From positions 1 to 64,000 of the forward strand of contig NZ_JAAUWV010000024.1 of assembly GCF_014694405.1 (NCBI RefSeq): a stretch of 64,000 nt of DNA, in the 5' to 3' direction. The DNA is from Pseudoalteromonas sp. S16_S37 (lineage in GTDB: Bacteria; Pseudomonadota; Gammaproteobacteria; Enterobacterales; Alteromonadaceae). Below, piece by piece: positions 45,721 through 55,308 of the stretch (position 1 is its first letter; the number at the start of each line of letters is the position of its first letter). A program made the position numbers and the translations under genes. The notes below the pieces were generated by a model. The model did no database searches. It saw nothing but the letters and a program-made list of their open reading frames with translations, and had not been told where the DNA came from.

Positions 45721-45858
45721 AGTGCTACATCTAAGTTAAAACGCCGGGGATTGTATCACCGATTGCTGATAAACAGGACATAGTTGCCTTACATCGCTGC
45801 TATTGAAAACGGATTGAGTTAAATTTTTATGTAACTCGCTAAATTTGGCATGAGTCAT

Positions 45859-46284
45859 TTAACCTCTTGCAAGCTCAATACTTTGCGCAATCATAAATAA
45901 ATGACAAACAAACACTACAGAGGTAAGGATAAAGCGCATTTTGTGATAATCCTTGTGATACTGCTGCCAAGGGGGCATACCTCGTTCAAATAGCAGCACA
46001 ATTGGAAAGCACACTGCCAAGTAAATAAGCGTGGTAGTTGCTGATGCAAAAACCAGTAGCGGAAAAGGAATAACCACTAATACGGCCATAACTGCATGGG
46101 TGTACGATTGCTCACCTGCTCGCCATAAAGTGCCCGCCATAAACGCCAAAATACCCATACTATACAAGCTAAAGGCATCAATCGCTTGTGGCGATGAGCC
46201 TAACAATAACGGCCAAAACACACATGCTAAAAAAGGGAGTACGCCATAATAGCCTAATTGGATGTGATTCATATATGGATGCAT
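45859..46284 (-). CDS. DUF3429 inner-membrane protein
   Basis: This 141-residue protein has four membrane helices (GYYGVLPFLACVFWPLLL, SLYSMGILAFMAGTLWRAG, TLIYLAVCFPIVLLFE, a last one near the C-terminus) and looks like DUF3429, for which no function is established. The start at 46284 is preferred because AGGAATGAGAG lies in front of it; 46302 would leave no space for the ribosome site. Confidence 0.75.
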   Translation of the reverse strand: MHPYMNHIQLGYYGVLPFLACVFWPLLLGSSPQAIDAFSLYSMGILAFMAGTLWRAGEQSYTHAVMAVLVVIPFPLLVFASATTTLIYLAVCFPIVLLFERGMPPWQQYHKDYHKMRFILTSVVFVCHLFMIAQSIELARG

Positions 46285-46543
46285 TGCGCTCTCATTCCTC
46301 ATTAGTATTAACAGTGCGAGTATAACCTAGCCAAGACTAGGGTAATAATTTCTATGGAAAACTTTTCATAAAAGATCACTTTTACAGCGCAAAACACAAA
46401 GCAATCTAAAAAATTGATTGATTTAATCTAAATAAGCCATTTTATTTATTGGTTCATTCTCTCTATCTTAGTAGTCAAGCAAAACGAGCAGCATGGCGCT
46501 GCTTAAATTCACTATTTAATTATGTTAACTGAGAGAGAAAACT

Positions 46544-47113
46544 ATGACTACTTCGTTGATTAACACAAAAATTCAACCTTTTAATGCAACTGCTTACCAC
46601 AATGGTGACTTTGTACAAGTAAGCGAACAAGACTTACTGGACAAATGGTCAATCGTATTCTTTTACCCAGCTGATTTTACTTTCGTGTGCCCAACTGAGC
46701 TTGGTGATTTAGCGGACTACTATGCACAGCTCCAAGAAATGGGCGTAGAGGTTTACTCGGTATCAACTGATACACACTTCACGCACAAAGCTTGGCACGA
46801 TGCCTCAGATACCATTAAGAAAATTCAGTTCCCTATGATTGGCGACCCAACAGGGCGTATTACCCGTAACTTTGGTGTGATGATTGAAGAAGAAGGGTTA
46901 GCGCTTCGCGGCACATTTGTTATCAACCCTGAAGGCGAGATCAAAGTGGTAGAAACTCACGACCTAGGTATTGGTCGCAGCGCAAAAGAGCTACTACGTA
47001 AAGTACAAGCAGCTCAATACATTGCAAGTCATGATGGTGAAGTATGTCCCGCATCTTGGCAGCCAGGTGAAGAGACGTTAGCACCTTCTTTAGATTTAGT
47101 AGGAAAAATCTAA
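46544..47113 (+). CDS. ahpC: Alkyl hydroperoxide reductase peroxiredoxin subunit AhpC
   Basis: This 189-residue 2-Cys peroxiredoxin has the peroxidatic cysteine in DFTFVCPTELGD near residue 48 and the resolving cysteine in GEVCPASW near residue 167. It reduces H2O2 and organic peroxides and is recycled by AhpF, encoded 67 bp downstream. GAGAGAG precedes the start. An OxyR site is expected upstream, but none was clear enough to call. Confidence 0.97.
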   Translation: MTTSLINTKIQPFNATAYHNGDFVQVSEQDLLDKWSIVFFYPADFTFVCPTELGDLADYYAQLQEMGVEVYSVSTDTHFTHKAWHDASDTIKKIQFPMIGDPTGRITRNFGVMIEEEGLALRGTFVINPEGEIKVVETHDLGIGRSAKELLRKVQAAQYIASHDGEVCPASWQPGEETLAPSLDLVGKI

Positions 47114-47120
47114 TAACAAC

Positions 47121-47139
47121 AGGGTGGCTTTGCCACCCT
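47121..47139 (+). terminator. Hairpin between ahpC and ahpF
   Basis: AGGGTGGC and GCCACCCT form a perfect stem with a three-base loop. No T run follows, so it is more likely a transcript-stability or attenuation element giving more ahpC than ahpF than a full terminator. Confidence 0.55.
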
Positions 47140-47180
47140 CAGCTTACTTTGAATCTTTGTTGTTGTGAGGATGACCTATC

Positions 47181-48755
47181 ATGTTAGACCAAAACTTAAA
47201 AAACCAATTAAAAAGCCATTTCAGCGCCTTAAAAGACCCTGTAGAGCTGGTCATTGCACTTGATGACAGCAACAAGTCAAAGGAGTTGGAAAACCTAGCA
47301 AGTGATTTTGCCTCGTTAAGTGAGCAAATCACTGTGACGAATAACCCTGATATCAGCGTGCGAAAACCAAGTATGACAGTGCACTCACCTGTACGTGATA
47401 CTGATATTCGCTTTGCAGGGGTACCGATGGGACATGAGTTCACGTCGCTGGTACTTGCTGTATTACAAACTGGCGGATATCCATCTAAAGCGTCAAGTGA
47501 TGACATTGACCAGATAAAGGCGCTTGATTCGCCATTAAACTTCGAAATATATATCTCTTTGAGTTGTCAAACCTGCCCGCAAGTTGTTCAGGCGTTAAAT
47601 TTAATGGCGGCACTAAACCCGTTGATTAAGACAACCATGATTGATGGCGCCTTGTTCCAAGACGAAGTAAGCGAGCGTAATGTACTGGCAGTACCTGCGG
47701 TGTATTTAAATGGCAAACTATTTTCGCAAGGAGCTGTAACGCTTACTGATATTTTAAATAAAGTAGACAGTAACGCCGCAGCTAAACAAGCCCAAAAGCT
47801 CAACGATAAAGAGGTATTTGACGTACTAGTTGTGGGCGGTGGCCCAGCAGGTGCATCCGCTGCTGTATATGCAGCGCGTAAAGGGCTAAATACCGGCGTT
47901 GTTGCCGAACGATTTGGCGGCCAAGTGGCTGATACTATGAGCATAGAAAACTTTATTTCAGTAAAAGCCACAGAAGGCCCTAAGCTGGTTGCTCAGCTAG
48001 AAGAGCACGTTAAGCAATATGATGTTGACGTAATGGCTGGCCAGCGTGCAGCAAAATTAAGTTTAGATAACTTAATCAATATAGAACTTGAAAGTGGCGC
48101 AACACTCAAAGCTAAGTCCGTAATCTTGGCCACTGGGGCACGATGGAGAAACATGAATGTACCAGGAGAGGCACAGTACAAAGGTCGTGGCGTTGCTTAC
48201 TGCCCGCATTGTGATGGGCCGCTATTTAAAGGCAAGCCTGTAGCAGTGGTAGGCGGTGGTAATTCAGGTATTGAAGCGGCGATTGATTTAGCAAATATAG
48301 TTGAGCATGTGACGGTGCTAGAGTTCGCCGACACCTTGCGCGCTGATGAAGTGCTCGTTAAAAAAGCGAAGAGCTTGAGCAATATCACTATTATTAAAAA
48401 TGCACAAACCACAGAGGTGCTTGGTGATGGAAAGCGCGTAACGGGTTTGCGGTATACCGATAGAGTGTCTAAGCAGGAGCATGAAGTCGCTTTAGCCGGC
48501 ATATTTGTACAAATTGGCTTAGTACCAAATACCGAGTTTTTGCAGGATTCACCGGTTACCTTAACTCAGTTTGGCGAAATTGAAATAGACAACAAAGGTG
48601 CAACGTCAGTACCGGGAGTGTATGCAGCAGGAGATGCGACAACTGAACCATTCAAGCAAATTATAATCGCGATGGGTTCTGGCGCCACCGCAAGCTTAGG
48701 CGCTTTTGATTACCTTATTCGCCATAGCGAACAAAAATCAGAGCAAGCTGCGTAA
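47181..48755 (+). CDS. ahpF: Alkyl hydroperoxide reductase flavoprotein subunit AhpF
   Basis: This 524-residue flavoenzyme has an N-terminal double thioredoxin-fold domain with the active pair SCQTCPQ near residue 130, then a thioredoxin-reductase-like part with FAD motif [19 protein letters not shown], redox centre CPHCDGP near 345, NAD motif [16 protein letters not shown] and [11 protein letters not shown]. It passes electrons from NADH to AhpC. It lies on the same transcript as ahpC. Confidence 0.97.
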   Translation: MLDQNLKNQLKSHFSALKDPVELVIALDDSNKSKELENLASDFASLSEQITVTNNPDISVRKPSMTVHSPVRDTDIRFAGVPMGHEFTSLVLAVLQTGGYPSKASSDDIDQIKALDSPLNFEIYISLSCQTCPQVVQALNLMAALNPLIKTTMIDGALFQDEVSERNVLAVPAVYLNGKLFSQGAVTLTDILNKVDSNAAAKQAQKLNDKEVFDVLVVGGGPAGASAAVYAARKGLNTGVVAERFGGQVADTMSIENFISVKATEGPKLVAQLEEHVKQYDVDVMAGQRAAKLSLDNLINIELESGATLKAKSVILATGARWRNMNVPGEAQYKGRGVAYCPHCDGPLFKGKPVAVVGGGNSGIEAAIDLANIVEHVTVLEFADTLRADEVLVKKAKSLSNITIIKNAQTTEVLGDGKRVTGLRYTDRVSKQEHEVALAGIFVQIGLVPNTEFLQDSPVTLTQFGEIEIDNKGATSVPGVYAAGDATTEPFKQIIIAMGSGATASLGAFDYLIRHSEQKSEQAA

Positions 48756-48807
48756 ACCCAACATTGCATGCCAGCTTGTTAGGTAGCTGGCAACACCCAG
48801 CAATTCA

Positions 48808-48838
48808 AAGCCACTTCTTCGTCTGGAGTGGCTTTTTT
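48808..48838 (+). terminator. Intrinsic terminator after ahpF
   Basis: AAGCCACT and AGTGGCTT form a stem with an 11-base loop, followed by TTTTTT. It serves the plus-strand ahpCF transcript. Confidence 0.85.
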
Positions 48839-48843
48839 ACACA

Positions 48844-48873
48844 TAAAAATGCCAAGGCAAGCCTTGGCATTTG
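48844..48873 (-). terminator. Intrinsic terminator after the LytTR gene
   Basis: AAATGCCAAGG and CCTTGGCATTT form a perfect 11-base-pair stem with a four-base loop; on the minus strand it is followed by TT from the A run at 48845-48849. It ends the convergent LytTR transcript. Confidence 0.8.
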
Positions 48874-48936
48874 AACTCATAAACTAGTATTTTAGTAGCA
48901 TCATAATAGTAGGCAACACAAAAACAATTTAGTTCA

Positions 48937-50493
48937 TTAAATTTGTTGTTTAAGGGTATCTTTTACCGTTGGCATTAATCGCCTACTGACAGGGACGGTG
49001 TGTTGTGTCGTCAAAGTGATCATATTTACGCCCCCTTCTTGTGTCATATTAGATGACAGTGATACCACTTCAGCAAGGTTTACAATGTAAGATCGGTGTA
49101 CGCGCAAAAACGTGTCTGGCAATACCGTTTCTAGATGCTTTAAAGAGCCTGAAAAAAGTTTCTCTGATCTATCTTTGAGAAATATCTCGACATAATCGCC
49201 AGCGGCCTTGCAAAAGGCGATATCGGTTGTCGTGATATATTCAATCTTGCCAGCTATCGAAATTTCTAACTTTGTTGGCACCTTAGCTTGCGTGTTTTGG
49301 GCAAGCTTATACTCTAACTTTGCCAGTCTTGCTTGTTCATAATGAAGTCTATTTTGTTGTTCACGAATGTCACCTGCTTGTTGAATAAACAAATAACAAA
49401 GTAACAAGCCGATAATAATAAAATGGATTATTTCGTGAAAGCTTGCTGCACTGATAACAATAGTTACAGCAACACTAAACTGAAAGAGCAGCCAGCGAAG
49501 AGTTTGTGTACTTTTATTTTTGAGCCAGTAATACATGAGCTGGATTAAGCTTATCAATAAAGGGATGAAAATAGCTGCAGTGGTTTTAGTGTCAAACCCC
49601 GGCGCAAAAACAAGTACAATCGCGGTTGTTAAAACCCCTATATACACCCAGTGAACAGCGTGTTTTCTGGCCAGCTTTTTAGAACTGTATAACAGCACGA
49701 GCGTACCGAATATAAATGATAGCGTTGTAATCGATATCAGCCGAATGTCATGCCACATATAGCTATAATCGATGAACTTTCGGGATATTTCAGCACTCAA
49801 TTGGCATGCAGCGATGAAGCACATGGCAGCAAAAATTCTATAAGCGGGAATATCAGTGCCACCAAGGCTCAAAATAAAAAAATACAGCGCACCGACAAAA
49901 AATGCGCCCACCAAGATAAGTCCTAACTCACTATGGTTTTGAATAAACCGTTTCGGTGAGCCATATTGCCCAATCGCAAACAGATGCATAGGGCTATCGA
50001 GTTCAATAAGACTGTGATGCCCTGACATATACATAATAAGTTCGTTACTTTCATTTTTTAGCAAGTTATCGGGAATGTAGAAGACACTGTCCATTTTGCC
50101 AGCGATTTCTTGGGGCTCAGTGCCGGGTGGCGAAGTTGCTGGGTATCCATTTGCGCCAAGTAGCTGTTCATTGAGATATACAAGACTTGCCGCTTTGCCT
50201 GAAATATATAAGCCATATGGCTTTTGGCGTTGCAGCCACTCATTAGGTAAATCGAAATAGCTTTTTACCCAGATACTTTTTGACTGAGGGTTAATACTTT
50301 TCAGAGTAGTGTGAACACAGCCAAGGTCATTAAACGATAACAACGTATTTTCAGTAATCTGGTCGTCAACATCGCATATGGTAGCACCGTGGTTATAAGG
50401 TAAGAATAGGAGTTTATCTTGAGCATGTGCCACGAACGAAAGCGCACAAAACACCAGTAAAAGTATCGCATTTATTAGTGTGATTCTTATCAT
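48937..50493 (-). CDS. Membrane-bound LytTR regulator with 7TM-type sensor
   Basis: This 518-residue protein has a signal peptide (about 1-24), a periplasmic beta-rich domain like the 7TM-DISM extracellular part (about 25-190, IWVKSYFDLPNEWL), seven membrane helices (about 195-385), a coiled coil (about 385-410), and a LytTR DNA-binding domain at about 415-515 (IEYITTTDIAFCKAAGDYVEIFL, FLRVHRSYIVNL). It is a one-component membrane transcription factor. The start at 50493 is chosen because the signal peptide begins there; the open frame to 50619 would add 42 unlikely residues. The divergent hydrolase gene, 146 bp away, is its most obvious target. Confidence 0.85.
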   Translation of the reverse strand: MIRITLINAILLLVFCALSFVAHAQDKLLFLPYNHGATICDVDDQITENTLLSFNDLGCVHTTLKSINPQSKSIWVKSYFDLPNEWLQRQKPYGLYISGKAASLVYLNEQLLGANGYPATSPPGTEPQEIAGKMDSVFYIPDNLLKNESNELIMYMSGHHSLIELDSPMHLFAIGQYGSPKRFIQNHSELGLILVGAFFVGALYFFILSLGGTDIPAYRIFAAMCFIAACQLSAEISRKFIDYSYMWHDIRLISITTLSFIFGTLVLLYSSKKLARKHAVHWVYIGVLTTAIVLVFAPGFDTKTTAAIFIPLLISLIQLMYYWLKNKSTQTLRWLLFQFSVAVTIVISAASFHEIIHFIIIGLLLCYLFIQQAGDIREQQNRLHYEQARLAKLEYKLAQNTQAKVPTKLEISIAGKIEYITTTDIAFCKAAGDYVEIFLKDRSEKLFSGSLKHLETVLPDTFLRVHRSYIVNLAEVVSLSSNMTQEGGVNMITLTTQHTVPVSRRLMPTVKDTLKQQI

Positions 50494-50639
50494 AATTGCA
50501 CTATCCACATGTCCGTTTGTCGAGATATTACTACCGTTTAGCATGTAAGTCAGTGTTTTAAAGCCGTTTAAAGAATTCTGCTGGCTTTGTTTTTCAGTTA
50601 GCAGCTCAATAGTCATCATGTTTGTTGAGGAGAGGTTTT

Positions 50640-52100
50640 ATGAGACTAAAAACTGCAATATATCTGGTTTGCACAGGACTAATAACTGTTAGCCAATGGG
50701 GGCTGGCCACACCAAGTTTATATAAAAATGAAAAGCACATTGAGTTTATTGCCAACAGTGGTGAACAGACTCAGGCTATCGAAGGCTATTACATGGTGCC
50801 AGAAAACCGTGATAATCCGACTAGTCGTATGATCAGAGTAAACTATGTGCGTTTTAGCGCAACGGGCAAAATTAAAGGTGCGCCCATTGTATATTTGGCA
50901 GGAGGCCCCGGTGGTTCAGGTATTGCGACGGCTAAGTGGCGGCGTTTTCCTTTGTTTATGGCGCTGCGAGAATATGGTGATGTGATTGCACTTGATCAAC
51001 GAGGTACTGGCGCGTCACAGCAACCAGATGCATGTACCTCGGATGTAAAAATACCGCTCAATAAAAAAGTCAGTGAGGCCACAATAAGTGCCAAATACCA
51101 TCAAGCTGCCAATCAATGTGTAGCCCATTGGAAATCACAAGGTGTTGATGTTAAAGCTTATAATACAGTTCAAAATGCATATGATATTGATAGTCTGCGT
51201 GAACACCTGCAAGCAGATAAAGTGACACTGTGGGGCATATCCTATGGCAGTCATTTAGCGCTTGCCGCGATGAAACTATTCCCAGAGCGCCTTGATAAAG
51301 TCATTATCGCAAGTGCAGAAGGGTTAGAACAAACAGTTAAGCAGCCTGCTATGAGCGACAAATATTTTACAGATATACAAACGGTTATAGATCAACAGCC
51401 ATTAAAAGGCTTGGTGCCAAATCTGCCAACCTTGATTAAGCGGGTACATGATAAATTAGATATCAAGCCAATCATTTTGGAAGTACCAAACAAAGATGGC
51501 AGTAAGCTGACCATGCTGTTTCAAAAGCAGCATATGAGAATGCTATCGAGTATGATGATTGCCGATCCAAACCAGTATTTGGCCATGTTGATACATATTT
51601 ATTTGGGGATCGATAGCGGTAATACAGATTTGCTCGTACAGGTCTTGCAGCGAGGCATATTTAAAGACGAAGCAATCAGCTTTAAGCTAATGCCCTTAGT
51701 TATGGACGTCGCTTCAGGGATTTCAGACTCAAGACTTAAACTTGTAAATCAACAAGCTAAAACATCTTTGCTTGGCGATATGCTAAACTTTCCGATGCCT
51801 ATGCTCAATCGCTTTGATGCAAGTTTTGACCTTGGTGATACCTTCAGAGAGGCACCAAAAAATAATATTCCTACTTTGTTATTTACAGGCACACTCGATG
51901 GTAGAACATACCCACAGGAGCAGCGCTCTGCAGTGCGAGGCCTAACTAATTTGACGCAGGTAATGGTAAAAAATGCGGGTCATAACTTATATACCTCTTC
52001 AAAAGAAGTACTTGATGTTATGAAATTGTTTTTAGCTGGCGAAAAAGTAACTCAATCGCATATAGATTTACCTACTCCTGATTTGAGCTTCAATCAATAA
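50640..52100 (+). CDS. Exported alpha/beta hydrolase, TAP-like (S33 peptidase type)
   Basis: This 486-residue protein has a signal peptide (about 1-23), an alpha/beta-hydrolase core with VYLAGGPGGSG oxyanion motif, DQRGTGAS, nucleophile WGISYGSHLAL, a helical cap, and a TAP-like C-terminal segment with Asp in GTLDGRTYP and His in KNAGHNLY. Relatives are tripeptidyl or prolyl aminopeptidases and esterases acting in the periplasm. GAGGAGAGG lies directly before the ATG at 50640, which rules out the TTG at 50622. It is divergent from the LytTR gene. Confidence 0.88.
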   Translation: MRLKTAIYLVCTGLITVSQWGLATPSLYKNEKHIEFIANSGEQTQAIEGYYMVPENRDNPTSRMIRVNYVRFSATGKIKGAPIVYLAGGPGGSGIATAKWRRFPLFMALREYGDVIALDQRGTGASQQPDACTSDVKIPLNKKVSEATISAKYHQAANQCVAHWKSQGVDVKAYNTVQNAYDIDSLREHLQADKVTLWGISYGSHLALAAMKLFPERLDKVIIASAEGLEQTVKQPAMSDKYFTDIQTVIDQQPLKGLVPNLPTLIKRVHDKLDIKPIILEVPNKDGSKLTMLFQKQHMRMLSSMMIADPNQYLAMLIHIYLGIDSGNTDLLVQVLQRGIFKDEAISFKLMPLVMDVASGISDSRLKLVNQQAKTSLLGDMLNFPMPMLNRFDASFDLGDTFREAPKNNIPTLLFTGTLDGRTYPQEQRSAVRGLTNLTQVMVKNAGHNLYTSSKEVLDVMKLFLAGEKVTQSHIDLPTPDLSFNQ

Positions 52101-52289
52101 AGTAGTCATATATAGCATTTTTGAGAAAGAGTGCAGAACACATTCTGCACAGCTTGTTTGGCAAAGCTTTATTCGCTGGTGAATGGCGTAACTATTGTCA
52201 TACTGTTTTAATATGAAGAAAACTCCATTGCCTTGTTCAAAAGTTAAATTTATGTTGTATTTTCAATCCATAAAAAAGGAACATACAAC

Positions 52290-53360
52290 ATGTACAAGGC
52301 AATAATGTTACTCAGCGCGCTGCTGAGCACTGCGTCGTTTGCGGCATCAGTCCCCGCAACGCATCATGGCGTGATTTATGAAGGCAGGGTAGTAAAACAA
52401 TACGACCAGGGGCACGTCAGCATTAACTGGCCTGGAAGTAATTTTAAAACAAAACTAACAGGCAAAAGCTTACATGCCACAATTGTAGGCTTGGGTAATC
52501 AATTTGATGTGTTGGTTGACGGTCAGCTGCATAAAAAAATAGTCACCGACTATAGCCCCCAGCCACAAAAAATTGAACTGTTTAGCGCTTTGGCGTCCAA
52601 AACGGTTGAAATTGAAGTGGTTAAACGTTCGGAAGATACTACCAATTTTAGCGAAATACTCAGCTTTGATGTTGACGGCAGTTTGCAAGGCATATGGCAG
52701 CAACAAAACCATATTTTATTTATCGGTGATTCCATCAGTGCTGGCTTTGGCAGCGAGTCAAATAAGCGGGAATGCACTTGGCAAGAAGTACAACAAACCA
52801 GCAATGCACGACTTGCCTTTCCTTACGTCAGTGCGCAAATGTTAGAGTCAACTTTAACGCAAGTGTCTATGTCTGGTCTTGGCTTGATCCGCAACTGGAG
52901 TGGTAACCAACCCCATCATACGATTACACATTATTTAGATAAAGCAGGCGCTCTGTTTGAAGATAACCGCGAATTTGAAGACCGGTTTCCTAATTTAATC
53001 GTAATTGAAGTAGGTACAAATGACTTCAGTACCGATCCTCAGGCCCACGAGCCGTGGCAAACTATTCAAGAAGTAAAACAAGCTTGGATAAAACGCATGG
53101 TTGAATTTGTTGGCACTATCCGTGCGCGTTATCCAAAACAGCCTATCGTATTTATGCCTCGTCCAGCTTACCCATATGACTTTATTATTCCGGCAACCAA
53201 TGAAGCGATTTCGCAGCTCAAAGCCAAAGGTGAGTCAGATTTGTATAGCCATACATTTTACTCTGCATTAAGCGGTTGTGTGTGGCACCCTAACGAGCAA
53301 GAGCATAAAGCAATTGCTGAGCAGCTAGTTAACTTTATAAAGTTAAATAAGGTTATGTAG
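52290..53360 (+). CDS. Exported SGNH/GDSL esterase, CE2 type
   Basis: This 356-residue protein has a signal peptide (about 1-18), an N-terminal beta-sandwich (about 25-130) and an SGNH hydrolase domain with Ser in FIGDSISAGFG, VEVGTNDFS, and a C-terminal CVWHPNEQEHKAIAEQL carrying the catalytic histidine. The two-domain order fits carbohydrate esterase family 2, which removes acetyl groups from polysaccharides. The substrate is not known. AAGGA precedes the start. Confidence 0.9.
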   Translation: MYKAIMLLSALLSTASFAASVPATHHGVIYEGRVVKQYDQGHVSINWPGSNFKTKLTGKSLHATIVGLGNQFDVLVDGQLHKKIVTDYSPQPQKIELFSALASKTVEIEVVKRSEDTTNFSEILSFDVDGSLQGIWQQQNHILFIGDSISAGFGSESNKRECTWQEVQQTSNARLAFPYVSAQMLESTLTQVSMSGLGLIRNWSGNQPHHTITHYLDKAGALFEDNREFEDRFPNLIVIEVGTNDFSTDPQAHEPWQTIQEVKQAWIKRMVEFVGTIRARYPKQPIVFMPRPAYPYDFIIPATNEAISQLKAKGESDLYSHTFYSALSGCVWHPNEQEHKAIAEQLVNFIKLNKVM

Positions 53361-53372
53361 TTTGCTGTTATG

Positions 53373-53404
53373 CCCCCTGTCTTCTATGCCAGTGACAGGG
53401 GGTT
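53373..53404. terminator. Terminator between esterase and chemoreceptor genes
   Basis: CCCCCTGTC and GACAGGGGG form a perfect nine-base-pair stem with a 12-base loop, followed by TTG. It lies between the convergent genes and can serve both. Confidence 0.75.
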
Positions 53405-53410
53405 GTCGAT

Positions 53411-55054
53411 TTAAATCTTAAAGAATGAAATGTCGTTTTTAAGCTTAGTAGAAAGCTTAGTAAGGGTATTTGTTGAAGCGTCGTTTTGTTGCATAGAATC
53501 TATAAAGTCTTCAGACATCGCAGCTATCTTTTCCATGGTAGAGTTAATATCGCTTATTACAGCCACTTGATCAGACGAGGCTTGTGCAACTTCTCTAACA
53601 CGCTTTAAAGAATCACTGGCTTGTTGTTCAATATTAAGCAGTAGCTCTGTGGCTTTTACGGTTTTTTCTTTGCCACTTTCAACCTGGGGTCGTACGGTTT
53701 CCATTGCTCTCACCGAGGCCACAGTTTGCGCTTGTACGTCGTTGATCATTGACTCTATTTGTGACGTGGCTTCGCCTGTGCGTTGTGCTAACTGACGTAC
53801 TTCATCGGCAACAACGGCAAAGCCTCGACCAGACTCACCTGCGCGTGCGGCTTCAATGGCGGCGTTTAATGCCAATAAGTTAGTTTGCTCTGAAATACTA
53901 CTTATCACATTAATAATGCCGCCGATTTGTTTAGTGTATTCCTCAAGCTTGCTTATCTGCTCAACTGTTGTGTTTACCGTTTGCGATATCTTTTCCATTT
54001 CGGTGGCGGTTGCGTCAACTATTTCCCTGCCTTGTTCGGCGTATTTGGCCGTTAGCTCCGAGTTTTCCTCGGTGTGGTGGGCAATATGCGACACTTGATC
54101 GATACTTTCACGCATCTCACTGAGTTTTACAGCGGTTTGTGAGGTTAGCTTTGCTTGATTTTTTGCTGCGTTAAGTACCGACTTAGAGCCCTGTGATACA
54201 TGTTCAACTTGTGTTGCAACACTATTTGATGCATCGATAATATTGCTGACAATACCGATAATTTTTTTATTCATATCAGCAATAGCGCCTATAATGCTCT
54301 GCGGGTAAGGTGAATTAATCGTTTGAGTTAAATCACCTTTGGCAGTGATATTGATAGCATTTTGTGCTTCAAACGGTTCGCCACCCAGTGTAGCCCGTAA
54401 ACTGCGCTCAATCAGTAGAGCAACGAATATGGAAACGGCAATTGCAATAGCACACAAGATCAGCATAAGATTTTGAAACCCACCAGCCACAGAGCGCGCC
54501 TCAGGCGTGGCTTTTTGGTTTTGATTTTCTTGATAATCGATAAACTCATTAATAGTGTTCAGCCAATCAATAAAGGCTGGGCGCGCGTCGTTTAAAACCT
54601 GTTTAGAGACATCGTTGCCTGCTTGTTTTGCTGCAATGATGTTATTAACCAGTGGCAGAGTTTCATCTTGTATATCGTCAATACGGGAGAGGATATTGCG
54701 CTCTTGGCTTGAGAACTGGCTACTGTCCTCACTGAGCATTTTGTTCATTTTAACTTCTGATTCGCGATAGAACTTCTCGAGCTCTCTTATCTCTTTAACA
54801 AATTGATTTATTTGCGCATTATTATCTGCAATGGCTATATCGCGAATGGCAATAGCCCTGTCGTGAACACTACCGCGAAAGTTAATGGCGTAGCGCTGCT
54901 TGACTGAATTTACATCCGTAATTTCGCTCAGCGTGCGGTCGATAAAGTTTACCTTTTGGATCCCTTGAATAGTCAACAGCATAAGTAAAGCTAAAATAAA
55001 ACCAAACCCGGTGAATAAACGGCTTTTAACCGTCATTTTTGTTAAGAAATCCAT
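53411..55054 (-). CDS. Methyl-accepting chemotaxis protein
   Basis: This 547-residue chemoreceptor has TM1 (about 10-32), a periplasmic four-helix-bundle sensor (about 35-185), TM2 (about 195-217), a linker or HAMP-like segment, and a cytoplasmic signalling domain with the hairpin-tip sequence [23 protein letters not shown]. It signals to CheA/CheW; the ligand is unknown. The start at 55054 has GAGAAG at suitable spacing; the frame is open to 55081. No chemotaxis genes are near, as is usual for lone receptors. Confidence 0.93.
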   Translation of the reverse strand: MDFLTKMTVKSRLFTGFGFILALLMLLTIQGIQKVNFIDRTLSEITDVNSVKQRYAINFRGSVHDRAIAIRDIAIADNNAQINQFVKEIRELEKFYRESEVKMNKMLSEDSSQFSSQERNILSRIDDIQDETLPLVNNIIAAKQAGNDVSKQVLNDARPAFIDWLNTINEFIDYQENQNQKATPEARSVAGGFQNLMLILCAIAIAVSIFVALLIERSLRATLGGEPFEAQNAINITAKGDLTQTINSPYPQSIIGAIADMNKKIIGIVSNIIDASNSVATQVEHVSQGSKSVLNAAKNQAKLTSQTAVKLSEMRESIDQVSHIAHHTEENSELTAKYAEQGREIVDATATEMEKISQTVNTTVEQISKLEEYTKQIGGIINVISSISEQTNLLALNAAIEAARAGESGRGFAVVADEVRQLAQRTGEATSQIESMINDVQAQTVASVRAMETVRPQVESGKEKTVKATELLLNIEQQASDSLKRVREVAQASSDQVAVISDINSTMEKIAAMSEDFIDSMQQNDASTNTLTKLSTKLKNDISFFKI

Positions 55055-55159
55055 TGTTATGATCTTCTCTAAGTTAAGCACAGTGTACTGAAGTCTAGCG
55101 GGTAACCTAGCTAATTCAATTAACTATTATCAATCACCGCAATCGTTTTTTTAGCATGG

Positions 55160-55240
55160 TTAACAACAACCTGACGTAAACCAATTGGGCATTAGCATAG
55201 CAAGTGCGTGTGTACCTTTTATGGTGCGATTTACTTTCAT
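55160..55240 (-). CDS. Possible 26-residue peptide with a good ribosome site
   Basis: ATG at 55240 is preceded by TGAGGAAATAAT, one of the better ribosome sites in the window. The frame encodes 26 residues (MKVNRTIKGTHALAMLMPNW then FTSGCC) with a basic start, a short hydrophobic stretch and a Cys-Cys end, then TAA. It lies 105 bp upstream of the chemoreceptor on the same strand. It could be a leader peptide, a real small protein or chance. No family is recognised. Confidence 0.3.
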   Translation of the reverse strand: MKVNRTIKGTHALAMLMPNWFTSGCC

Positions 55241-55308
55241 ATTATTTCCTCATTGTATGACTAGCCTACAATTAACAACCAGCGATATACGACGACAAAG
55301 GTGGATAT

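Noticed and set aside
46410..46470. OxyR-type site upstream of ahpC
   Set aside because: ATTGATTTAATCTAA partly fits one half of the ATAG-N7-CTAT pattern, but the second half is not convincing.
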